Assembly: GCA_024220525.1 (NCBI GenBank)
Contig: JAMYWO010000242.1
Coordinates: 45,682-62,128 of the forward strand
Direction of reading: 5' to 3'
DNA: 16,447 nucleotides
Source of the DNA: Cochliopodium minus
Taxonomy: Eukaryota > Discosea > Himatismenida > Cochliopodiidae
In this document: piece by piece, positions 1 to 9,600 of the stretch
How positions within the stretch are numbered: position 1 is the stretch's first letter
Layout of the letters: each line of letters starts with the position of its first letter
The notes under the pieces: generated by a model
What the model saw: only the letters and a program-made list of their open reading frames with translations
Told to the model about the DNA's origin: nothing
Databases searched by the model: none
Translations under genes and position numbers: made by a program

Positions 1-3000
1 ATCAGAAAAATTTAAAAGGTAGCTCAGAGTTGTCTGCAAAGAAATAAGACAAATGCCTGAAATCATCATTTTAAAAAATAAAACAACCCCATCAAAGTTT
101 CAAAAACAATACAAAATTTTTTTTTATTTTTTTGAGAAAGATATTTTAATTATAGATAAAAATTAAATTTAAAAAAAAAAGAAATAAAATGGTAAAAAAA
201 TATAATTTAATTAAAAAATATGACTAAAATATTTAAAAAATTTTAAAATAAATTATTAAAAATAGTTTTTACCTTATTGATAAAAGTGGACAGAAACAAA
301 ACGAAACACTTTACATATTTGGAAGTTTTGTTTTGAGTCAATCTGGTGAAGATGAGGTTGTAAATGATGGGCAAGGTGGATTGCCATGCGTTAGGAGGGA
401 CGAATTGGACGATTGTTTCGAGTAATTCGAACCCGTTGTGGTCGTTGGCTCTGGTGGAGTTAAGTTTTTGCCAAACCCCCAAAATTCCCATCCAAGAACC
501 TACATTCAAACAAAAAATAAAATTTAAAAAAATGAAATAAAATTTTAAAAAATAAAATAAAATTTAAAAAAATTAAATAAAATTTTTTTTAAAAAAAATA
601 AATAGTGTGTTTTGGAAGAAAATTTTTTTTATTAAAAAAATTATTTAAAAATAAATTAAAAATGTTTTTGTTTTTGTTTTTTTTGTTTTCAGGAAGCATA
701 ATTTCTACATTTAATTCAGTATTCACTGAAGTTTGTCATCATTAAAAAAAAAAAAACAAAATTTATGAAGTAACGTGCTCCATTAAATTAAAATGATGAA
801 TAAAATTTAAAAATAAAAAATAAATTCAAAAATTAATAAAAAATAAATATAAAAAATAAAAAATGAGTAAATAAGAAATTGTTGTTTTTTTTTTTTACTT
901 CCTTGATTGTCTTTCTCGCTGACGATTTTTTGAGTTCCCTTGGTGAGGTACATTTGCAACAAGTTGACCAAACTAGGGCGATTTCCCGGAACATCCCACA
1001 ACTCTATTTTCAAGAGAGTGGGCAACAATCCCCAGTAAACTATTAAAATAAAAAAATTAATTCAAATTAAAATTTATTTAATAAAATATTTAAAAATAAA
1101 TTAATTTGAATAATAAAATAAAATATTTAAAAATAAATTAATTTAAATAATAATAAAATATTTAAAAATTAATTTGAACAAATTTTAATTTTACCTTGGG
1201 AAATGTCTTGTCTGAATGAAATGAGTTGTCCTAAAAGTTGGAAGGCGTATGGGGTGAAGTCGGTGATGTCTTGGTTCAAGATCACAGAGAAGATAGGGAA
1301 GAGTTTTTCTAAAAAGAAAAAAATTTTTAAAATGTTAAACTTTAAAAAGTAGTTTAAATAAAAAATCATTTAAAATGTTGAACATCAAAAAAATAAAATT
1401 TTAAAATAAATAAGTCATAATATTTATTAAATAAATAAATCATAAAAAAAAATGTATTTGTTAGTTTTTTTTTTTTCAGGAAGCATAATTTCTACATTTA
1501 ATTCAGTATTCACTGAAGTTTGTCATCATTAAAAAAAAAAAGAAAACAAAACATTTTTTACAAAGTAAAATAATAAATTATTTTTTTTTTTATAATTTAC
1601 CTTCGAAGGCTGAAATGATGTTTGGTGAAATCTTTCCTGTGTTGTTGAGGAGGCAGGAAATGGATTCAAAGAGATAGTGGTTATAGGTAGGGTTGGTCGG
1701 GTTTTTGCAGACATCCAACAAAATTCCTGAGAGTTGTGCCTTTAATTAATATTAAAATTAATAAATTTAAATTATTTTCAAATAAAAAGAAAATTTTGAA
1801 ATTAGTAAATAATAAAAAAATGTTTTTGTTTGTTTGTTTGTTTTTTTTCAGGAAGCATAATTTCTACATTTAGTTCAGTATTCACTGAAGTTTGTCATCA
1901 TTAAAAAAAACAAAAGAAAAGAAAAAGAAAAATTGTAAAAAAAAATGTTGATTTGACAAATATTAAAATTGAGAAATAAAAAATAAAATTAAAAAATAAA
2001 TTCAAAAATTAATTCATTGAATAAAAAATTGTTTTTTTTTTTACTAATAAGTTTGGAGCGTAATTCATTATTCCTTCTTGAGAACGAATGATGGTTCTCA
2101 TGATGGTCTTCATGACGTAGTGATTAGGAGTGGTGGAGGTGTCCTTTTTAACGATATTGAAAAGGGAGGTGAGGAGAGTAGGGAGGAATTGTTGCATTGC
2201 TGATTTGTCAAGACGGTTTTTGTAACCTTGGTCTGATCTGTCCTTTACTGTCAAAAATCTTTTTTCAATAAAAAAAATAAAAACATTAAAAATGAGTTTA
2301 AACAGATTAAAAAAATGATTTTAAATGAATTTATATAAAAAAAATTTAAAAATTTCAAAAAGATAATTTGTGTTGGAGACATTATTTTGTTTTCAGACCC
2401 GAAAGATGTAGAATCAATGAGATTAATCTCTCAATAATAAAATAAAATTGTGCATCATTTTTAAAAAAATATTTCCAACAAAAAATTTTGAAATAAAATA
2501 AAATCAAAAATAAAAAAAATGTTTTACTTTTCAATGCAATTAGCAGCATAAGTATTTACAACGACATATTCGGAAGACAAGAGCTTGATTACCAAAGGAA
2601 GAATTTCGACAAAGTTCATGGAGGGGATTTGAAGACGAAAGGTGACGAGAAACTTGAGAGCGTCTGCTTGGATGATGTAATGTGAATCGCTGCTGTTTAA
2701 TTCTGTAATGATTTGTGTTTGAAAGAATTGTTCAATAGGAACCAACTAATTTACAGAATAAAGAAATTTAAAAAATTTTCGGAATAAAATGGAATTAAAA
2801 AATGGGATCAATTTGAGGGTGAAACAATTATTTTTTATCAGAAAAATTTAAAAGGTAGCTCAGAGTTGTCTGCAAAGAAATAAGACAAATGCCTGAAATC
2901 ATCATTTTAAAAATAATACGACCCAATACAATATTTATTTATACATTATATTAAAATAATAACAAAAAAGAAAATTAAAAAATAAATTTAAATAAAATAA

Positions 3001-5097
3001 TGTCATAAATTTTAAAGTTTTTTTTTATACGTTGTTGATTGAAGTGGTTCCTTTCTCAGCTAGAGAACTTTTTACAGTCAAAGCAGAGACTAGGTAGATG
3101 GCAACATCTTTAGCTCTCCAGTTTTTCTTTTTGTTCTCTCCGTACTGTTGCAACATTTGGTTGATATATGTGGTGAAAATTTGTGTCACTTCCTTCTCAT
3201 AATGTTTACGAAGACCCTTCACAAGTTCGACAGCAGATCTTCTACCTAAAAGAAAAAAAATTTTAAAAATCAAAAAAAAATTTTTGTGGTGGAAAAATAA
3301 CAAAAAAAAAATTATAATTGTTCAATCAATAAATATAGACAATTTTTTTGGATACTCATAAAATTAATGGCTAAAAAGATTTTTCATTTAAATATCAAAA
3401 ATAAATGTTTTTTGTAATCATTATATCCAAATATAAAAAATAGAGTTATTTTTCTTGAGAGATAAAAATAATTGTGTTTTTTTTTACGAGTATCAGTGTC
3501 AGACCCTTCAATGTCAGAACGAATATATTCGAATGGATTATCTTCAAAGACTTCTTGGTCGCTCTTTCTGAGAGTCATGGCAGGGATGAGGATCTTTTCG
3601 CAGATGCTTTGGAGAGCATTTTGGTTATTGAACATTTGATGACTCACTCCAGAAGCAATTGAAGTCAAGAACTTGATGGAACTTGTCACCACTCCGTCAA
3701 ATTTAGGGAGGTTGGAAGCTAAAGAATATGAAAATTAATAAATAATGAGTACAATTAAAGAAATTTAAAAAATTTTCGGAATAAAATGGAATTAAAAAAT
3801 GGGATCAATTTGAGGGTGAAACAATTATTTTTTATCAGAAAAATTTAAAAGGTAGCTCAGAGTTGTCTGCAAAGAAATAAGACAAATGCCTGAAATCATC
3901 ATTTAAAAATAATACAACCCAATACAATAATGATACAAATTAATATGAAATAACAAATTTTTTATATGATCGATTCAAAAGTATTTTACCTTGTGCAAGC
4001 ATGGTCCAAACTTCTTGGACAAAACCTTGGAGAAAAGGACCAAACTCTTCTTCGTACTTGGTAGCATACAAGTTACAAATCTCGCAAATGTTAGCTTGAA
4101 CCTTGTGGAGTCTCCCAGCTTTCTCGTCGTCATCAGAAACGAGCTCCTTTGCTTCTGTCTTATACTTCAAGAAGACGATGAATGCACCAAAATACTCTTT
4201 CATGTGATCCTCAAAGTATTCTGGGAGATCCACGACGTTGAGGGAGTAGAAGATCTTGAGGAGGAGGTTGATGAGTGTGAAGAGAACTTCCAACTCCTTG
4301 CCATTGCTGGTCTTGGTGATCATCTCAGTCACGCTGCTGAAGATTTTCAACATTGGCTCTTGAAAGTGTAACAAGATGTTTTTCAATTCGATCATTATCT
4401 TTTCACTGAAAAAAATAATTAGAATTTATTGAATCAAAGGTATTTAAAAGCAAAAAAATATATAATTATACTTTTTATAACGATTATATTTTAATATTTT
4501 CCTCTTTCTTTATTTTTTTACCTTGCACTGAATGCTCTATATCTTTTGAAAATGGAATTTGCAGATTTCAATGCACCTATCACTTTATTCATATCATTGG
4601 TTTGCATCTTGGAGACGAGCACCCCTACCAAATTATCCCATTTATCTGGGAAATCATGATTGGAGATCACTGTCAAGGCTCCAGACAATTGCTTTTGGAC
4701 CAATTTGGGAGATGATAACATCAAATCTACTATTAATGTCTTTATTTTGTTCTTATCTTCTCCATTGATGATGCTGTTGCCATCTTCTGTCATCCATTGA
4801 TACTTTATCAAGTTTTTGAAGGTGATACTTGCAGATTGGCGCAAAGGGATTGGAATTTGTTCATTATTGATGAAGGAGAGCAGCAAGATGGGAAATCCTG
4901 CCTTTTTTTCAGATTCTTGAAGGAATAATTCAGCTATTATTTTAATTTTTTGTTTATGAAAAGAAGAAATAGATTAGAAAATCAATTTTGAAAAAAAAGT
5001 TTTATAATTTACCTTGTTTTCTTTCATTTAGATTTATAGATTGTGTTTTTGTCAATACTTGTCCCAATGTATTTAAATTTTGTTCATTTACTTCCAT
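1..5097 (-). CDS. CSE1: Exportin-2 / Cse1 (importin-alpha re-exporter), 3' end off the window
   Basis: Karyopherin-beta family exporter that binds RanGTP and returns importin-alpha from nucleus to cytoplasm. Exons: 5013-5097, 4522-4933, 3990-4405, 3488-3718, 3031-3245, 2528-2745, 2045-2258, 1601-1739, 1195-1308, 899-1039, 273-499. Phases agree at every junction and give 804 codons; metazoan Cse1 has about 970, so some 150 residues lie beyond base 1. Residues 29-75 are the importin-beta N-terminal repeat. Family signatures include FKRYRAFSAS, FYSLNVVDLPEYFEDHMKEY, FEDNPFEYIRSDIEGSDTDT, NWRAKDVAIYLVSAL, VVVNTYAANCIEK and LWDVPGNRPSLVNLLQMYL, all colinear with animal CSE1L from memory. The ATG at 5097 is the first in frame and matches the family start. 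The gene doubles as a snoRNA host: seven introns hold box C/D snoRNAs. Introns range from 79 to 399 nt and all start GTAA or GTAT. Confidence 0.96.
2..69 (-). ncRNA. Box C/D snoRNA, species B copy 1 (CSE1 intron 11)
   Basis: Read on the minus strand, box C (ATGATGA) lies at 63-69. CTGA boxes lie at 24-27 (inner) and 2-5 (outer). The 68-base core is identical to the copies at 2838-2905 and 3835-3902. It lies inside an intron of CSE1 on the same strand, as expected for a snoRNA processed from an intron. I cannot decide from sequence alone whether the inner CTGA is box D' or box D. The outer box has A/T flanks able to form a terminal stem in copy 2; here that flank is cut by the window edge. The family was not recognised by name. 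Confidence 0.8.
689..742 (-). ncRNA. Box C/D snoRNA, species A copy 1 (CSE1 intron 10)
   Basis: Minus strand: box C ATGATGA at 736-742, D' CTGA at 716-719, D CTGA at 689-692; a C'-like TGTAGAA lies between D' and D. The flanks are a T run before box C and an A-rich run after box D, giving the short terminal stem usual for this class. The core is only 54 nt. The D' guide segment is CAAACTTCAGTGAATA and the D guide ends in ATTATGCTTC. No confident rRNA target was found. Two near-identical copies sit in introns 8 and 7. Confidence 0.85.
1476..1529 (-). ncRNA. Box C/D snoRNA, species A copy 2 (CSE1 intron 8)
   Basis: The 54-base core is identical to the copy at 689-742, with box C at 1523-1529, D' at 1503-1506 and D at 1476-1479 on the minus strand. 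Outside the core the flanks differ except for the T run and A run that form the terminal stem. Identity limited to the RNA and its stem suggests either selection or copying of a short unit. Confidence 0.85.
1848..1901 (-). ncRNA. Box C/D snoRNA, species A copy 3 (CSE1 intron 7)
   Basis: Box C is at 1895-1901, D' at 1875-1878 and D at 1848-1851 on the minus strand. It differs from the other two copies by a single base, next to D' in the spacer toward box D. Both presumed guide segments and all boxes are intact, so all three copies should be functional if expressed. It lies in CSE1 intron 7, on the host strand. Confidence 0.85.
2393..2458 (-). ncRNA. Box C/D snoRNA, species C, snR39b/SNORD2-like (CSE1 intron 6)
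   Basis: Minus strand: box C ATGATGC at 2452-2458 (last base C rather than A) and box D CTGA at 2393-2396. Directly upstream of D is CATCTTTCGGGT, antisense to the highly conserved large-subunit rRNA stretch ACCCGAAAGATG. The fifth base upstream of D pairs with the G after CCC, which is the site methylated by snR39b in yeast (Gm805 from memory) and by SNORD2 in humans. An internal GAGATTAATCTC hairpin replaces a clear D'/C' pair. The external inverted repeat TGTTGGA (2371-2377) and TCCAACA (2474-2480) can bring the ends together. Guide identity is strong; numbering is from memory. Confidence 0.9.
2759..2933. repeat. Intronic duplication unit (intron 5 copy), contains snoRNA B
   Basis: About 175 bp match 3756-3929 with only one substitution (G at 2920 versus A) and one single-base gap. 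The unit covers snoRNA B plus about 75 bp of flank on the acceptor side, so it was copied as a DNA segment larger than the mature RNA. The two copies lie in different introns of the same gene. Confidence 0.93.
2838..2905 (-). ncRNA. Box C/D snoRNA, species B copy 2 (CSE1 intron 5)
   Basis: Minus strand: box C at 2899-2905, inner CTGA at 2860-2863, outer CTGA at 2838-2841. ATTATTTTT (2827-2835) and AAAAATAAT (2909-2917) are perfectly complementary and could form a terminal stem outside the outer box D. Two separate segments, AGGCATTTG and GCTACCTT, are antisense to adjoining parts of one conserved LSU rRNA stretch. The copy lies inside a 175-bp intronic repeat shared with intron 3. Confidence 0.82.
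3756..3929. repeat. Intronic duplication unit (intron 3 copy), contains snoRNA B
   Basis: Partner of 2759-2933. Both copies keep the same orientation relative to the host gene. The homologous unit around snoRNA B copy 1 at the left edge cannot be judged beyond base 1, but its other flank (70-90) also resembles these copies. Confidence 0.93.
3835..3902 (-). ncRNA. Box C/D snoRNA, species B copy 3 (CSE1 intron 3)
   Basis: Core identical to copies 1 and 2: box C 3896-3902, inner CTGA 3857-3860, outer CTGA 3835-3838 on the minus strand. One T is missing just outside box C compared with copy 2, which shortens the potential terminal stem slightly. In transcript order this is the first snoRNA of the CSE1 pre-mRNA. 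Confidence 0.82.
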
Positions 5098-5876
5098 TTT
5101 TTAAAATTTATATGATACTATTCGTAATTTTTGTTAAATGGATGTTATTATGGGAATGAAGGTTTTTTTATTTTGTATTTTGCTTTTTATAAAGTATAAA
5201 TTTACCAAAAAAAAGTAAAATAAAATAACGATTTCGATTTTTTTTTTTATTTATTCTCATATATTTGCTTTATTGTTTTTATTGAAACAATGGCGGGAAA
5301 AAGAAAAAAAAACGTTAATTATTCAAAATTTATCAGATGATAAATGAGAATTTCTTGAAAACATAAAAAAATTCCTTCAATTCTTCTATTTCTTTTTAAT
5401 TATGAATATTAAATAAAGTATGGATAATGGATGTTTATAAAGGGAGGAAATGAATATGTTTTTAGGAATCTTGATTTTATTTGGGAAAAAGCATAAATCA
5501 AGAAATCAAAAGATAGTCAAGCTGATTGATTCTAATGAGGAAATATTCCAAATAAAGAAATTATCAATGGAGAGTATATAAACGAGAGTATGCAATGTGG
5601 TTAAATGAGAATGGAATGAATAATACATTGGTTTTAGGTACTTTTTTTAAAAAATTCTTTTCAAAAATAAAAAATAATTTTTAATTGATCAACGTTGATC
5701 ATTTCCTTTAATTGAATTCTTTTTAAAGATTTCAATTTTATTAATAAATTAAAGCGATTCCACGTCGAAATTTTTTTAATTTATGATATTTTTTGAATTT
5801 CAAGCATCTTTAAAAAAAAAATAAAAAAAAATTATAAAATAAAATCAAAAACAAACTTCCCTTAATTTATTTCATT
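5098..5876. other. Spacer between divergent genes, with ORF remnants
   Basis: This 779-bp stretch separates the CSE1 start from the start of the next plus-strand gene, so it should hold both promoters; no clear promoter motif is visible. The plus strand carries disconnected open pieces: ATG GCG GGA at 5289 (16 codons), a lysine-rich 42-codon ORF starting MFLGILILFGKK near 5458, and an overlapping frame from 5556 that reads through NYQWRVYKREYAMWLNENG. The last one can be spliced from 5637 to 5729 (GT-AG, phase 1) and ends in TGA at 5796. I could not join these into one protein without a frameshift. It may be a degraded gene or a small gene whose 5' exon I missed. Confidence 0.35.
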
Positions 5877-6510
5877 ATGGAATCAAAAGATATTAAAGCA
5901 CAATTTGTAAAGGTAAATTTAAGATCGGTTTTTTTTGAATTGATTGTTTAATTTTTTGATCAATTCAGCCATTATTGCTTCCAATTGATGCAGGAAAAGT
6001 ATTTTGGACTGTTAAAAAAGTATCTGGCTGTTTCAAGTTACAAGAACATAAAGTAAAATCAATTTTAAATTCAATGAATTAAAAATTAAATTCAATTATA
6101 TAAAGTGTAATAAATCTCCGCTAAAGCCAATGATCTCATCTATAAAATCAATATGGTCAACAAATGGAAATTCATTGTTTAGAATTTTATTAGTTACTGA
6201 TGATCAATCTTGTTATGAAATAGGTAAAGAAAAAAAAAAAAACTAATTTGAATGAAATTTGGAATTGAAATTTTTTAAAAAAGCAATAGGAAAGAATGAA
6301 AGTGAAATGCTTAATTATTGGGACTTCATCAATAATTTACAAGAAAAAGATTTAAAAGAAGTCTCCAAATCAGATCATTCTCACTTCTATCTTTCTCTGT
6401 TACTGAAAAGATATGACTCTCTCACCAGTTCCACTGACCTTGAAGAAGTCAACAAAGAACTATGGAACGGTTGTATTGATAATTACAAGAAAGGGTTTTT
6501 GATAATTTGA
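5877..6510 (+). CDS. Small protein of unknown function, four exons
   Basis: Exons 5877-5912, 5969-6052, 6106-6223 and 6290-6510 join in phase (0, 0, 1) to give 152 residues starting MESKDIKAQFVKPLL and ending FLII before TGA. All three introns are GT-AG and only 53-66 nt long. No signal peptide or membrane span is seen. The first half alternates hydrophobic and charged residues (GKVFWTVKKVSG, NSLFRILLVTDDQSCYEIG) like a beta-rich fold. The second half looks helical (MLNYWDFINNLQEKDLKEV, HFYLSLLLKRYDSL). The order, beta sheet then a helix, recalls PH-like domains, but I saw no diagnostic residue and do not assign a family. It converges with the Pet127-like gene, with 159 bp between stop codons. 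Confidence 0.6.
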
Positions 6511-6669
6511 TAATTCAACCTCAAATTTTGTTTTGTTTAAATTATTATGTTCAATTAAATTTTTTTTGTTTTTATTTTTTGAAAAGGTTTTTTTTTTTAA
6601 AATGTTAACGAAAATTTTTTTTTTAAATTAAATAAATTAATATTTTTTATTTTCTTTTAAAATTAATTT

Positions 6670-9600
6670 TTAAAAATTATTTTGTTTTCTCTTTTTGATA
6701 CTGTAGTCCTCGTACAACTCTGAATTATAAATGGCGTCCATGTAGATGGAGTGGATGTCGAGGGTGCTGGAGGTGAGGTCTTTCAAGTTGTAGAACACTT
6801 GCACCTTTTGTTTAGGGTTGAAATGTAAAGGGCCTCTAAGTGATACCCCATCAACATAAGTATTAAGATACAATCTAGAACAAAATAAAAAATTAAATTA
6901 AAAAAAATTATTAAAAGGATAATCAAAACAAACTATTTAAAAATGATAAGAAAATATTAAATAAAAAATAAAAATCATTTAATAAAATGAAATTTTTTTT
7001 TGAACTTAAAAATATAATAAATTATCACGATAAAAATAAAAAAATATAAAAATAAAAAAATGTAAATAAAATTAAAATAAAAATCATTGAAAAAAAAAGA
7101 AATTTTTTTTAACCAAAATTAATAATAAAATATTAAAATAAAATCATTAAATAAAATGAAAAGATAAATTAAATAAAATTTAAATAAAAAAATGATAATA
7201 AATTTTAAAATAAATAATTAAAAATAAAGTTAAAAAAATGATTTAATGTTTTTTTGCCTGTAATAGTGGAAATCGTTGAGGATTGGAGGAGGTTCTTTGT
7301 ACTCTCTTTCTTTTTTCTTGTTGTTCAAGTATGTTCGAATAGGGTTGTTATAAACTTGGGTGTTAGGACGTTTGATGATACCTATTAAAATCAAAAAAAA
7401 AATTAAAAATATTAAAAAAATTAAAAAAATAAAATAAAATTTAAAAAATCAAAAAAAATTTAAAATAAATTTAAAAATTTTCAAAAAATAATTTTTTTTT
7501 GCCTTTTGGAAAAATGTCATTGTTGTCTCTGAGTTCTTTTTCTTTCCATCCTTTATCTTGGGTGATTCTCTCGACGAATACTTGGGAATAGTTTCCGTGT
7601 GAATCGATCACTGATTAAAAAAATAAAAGTAAGATAATTTTTAAATAATTTTCAAAAATTAAAAAAAAATAAGATATATTTAAAATTTTAAAAAAATAAA
7701 AAATTCAGAATAAAAAATTAAACCAATAAAAAAAAATTAAATCAATAAAAAAAATTAAAAATAAATTAAAATTATAAATAATTAAATTTTAATTTAAAAA
7801 AACTTTTATACAAGGCTTAGTGACGGTGACTTTGAGGGTTTCACCGGGGAACTTGCTGGTGATGGTGTTGAGGAGGTGATTCAACAATTTGCAAATGGCT
7901 TCGAATGCAACGTCTCCGTAGTGAGTGTTTCCGAACAACACTGCGTCGATTTCTTCTCTTGAAAAATCTTCAAAAAAAAAAAAAGAAAAAAAAGAAAAAA
8001 AAAATTTAATTAACAAAATAAAATTTAAAAATGAAAAATAGATTAAGTTACATTCAAACCCAAGCAAATTTTCAGTATTGTGATAAGCACAAAAAATACC
8101 TAAAAGAAAATTAATTGAATATTTTATTTTTGTATTTTTGTATTTTTGTATTTTTTCATTTTTTTATTTTTTATTTTTTATTTTTTATTTTTTATTTTTT
8201 TATTTTTTTATTTTTTTATTTTTTTTATTTTTTTATTTTTATTTTATTTTATTTTATTTGTATTTTTATTTTTTATTTTTAATCAAATAATTAATTTTTT
8301 ATTTTTTCATTTTTAATTTTTAATTTTTAAATACCATCCATTTGCCCGATACGAGCTTGCAAGTTGTACTTCAAAAAAGAGGAACGAGCCATGTCATAGT
8401 ACTCTCTTTCGAAAGAGTTAAAGAAACCATTGAATCTGGACAACTGGTAGTCTGAAAAGTGAGTGTAATATTCAACGTTCATTCTTATTCCTATTATTAA
8501 AAAAAATTAAAAAAATTAAAAAAATAAATAAAAATAAATTTAAAATTAAAAAATTAAAAATTAAAAAAAAATTAAAAATTAAAAATATAAAAAAATAATT
8601 AAAAATAAAAATTATTATTTTAAATTGCCTAATGTTCCTCTTGTTTTGATTTCAAAAACTTTTCTTGGGAGGCCTGGGTGATGACAATCGATTTGTGATC
8701 TCATGAGCATATTTCCTTTCTAAATTAAAAATAATTAAAAATAAAAATAAAAAAGAAAAAAAGAAAATTAAATATTAAAAAAAATTAAAAATTAAAAATA
8801 ATTAAAAATAAATTAAAATAAATTTAATTAAAAATTAAAAAATTAATTAAAAATTAAAAAATTAATTTAAAGTTCAAAAAATCTTACTTTGAGATAATGA
8901 TATCCTTCTTTTACGTTGGAAAGATCTACGGGAGTAACTCCGTCTTTCAACAAATATTGGCTAGAAAAGGTGTCTTTAGGCAAGGTGAAGAACTTTTCCA
9001 ATGATCTTCCCAATTCCATCAAAATGAAGTTAGGTGGGATCACATCTCCTTGGTCGATATCTTCCAAAAAAAAAATTAAAAAAATTAAAAAAAATATTTT
9101 CATAAAAAAAATCTTTAAATTTCAAAAGAATTTCCAATTTTATTTATTTTTTTTAACAAGTCTTTTATTGTCAAAAAATAAATAATAATATTAAAAAATT
9201 AAATATTTAAAAATAAATGGCAGTGAATGTAAAATATAAAAAAAATTTGAAATGATGATATTAAAATTAAATAATAAAAAAAATTTTAAAAATCTTTGTT
9301 TTAAATTTAAAAAGAAGATAATAAACGATCATTAAAAAATAAATAATATTATTTTATTAATTAAAGAAATTAAAATAGAAAAATTTTCAATTACCCAAAG
9401 AATAGAGATCGTCTTTTGGTCTGAGGTAAAAGGAGGTAGGCTTTTTGAGGTATCCAGAGTAGGAAGAAGATTCCTTGAAAGTAGAAAGATGTGTTGTGTT
9501 GATTTGTTTTCCCTGTGAGAAAAGGAAGTAAAGTTGACTCATCACTATCAAACAAAAAAATAATCAAAAAAAAAAAAAATCAAAAAATAAAAATCAAAAA

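Noticed and set aside
2247-2258. Acceptor at the first AG (GACAG) for CSE1 exon 7
   Set aside because: It breaks the phase; the AG at 2259-2260 keeps the frame and gives EKFLTVK, colinear with the animal protein.
3246-3487. CSE1 intron 4 searched for a further snoRNA
   Set aside because: No box C with a matching box D was seen on the host strand.
3474-4768. Plus-strand ORFs of 62-126 codons at 3474-3662, 3991-4371 and 4559-4768
   Set aside because: They are antisense to CSE1 exons whose protein is clearly conserved; these frames have no family features.
9254-9260. ATGATGA box-C-like motif on the plus strand of a Pet127-like intron
   Set aside because: It is on the strand opposite the host, and I saw no CTGA box at a suitable distance.
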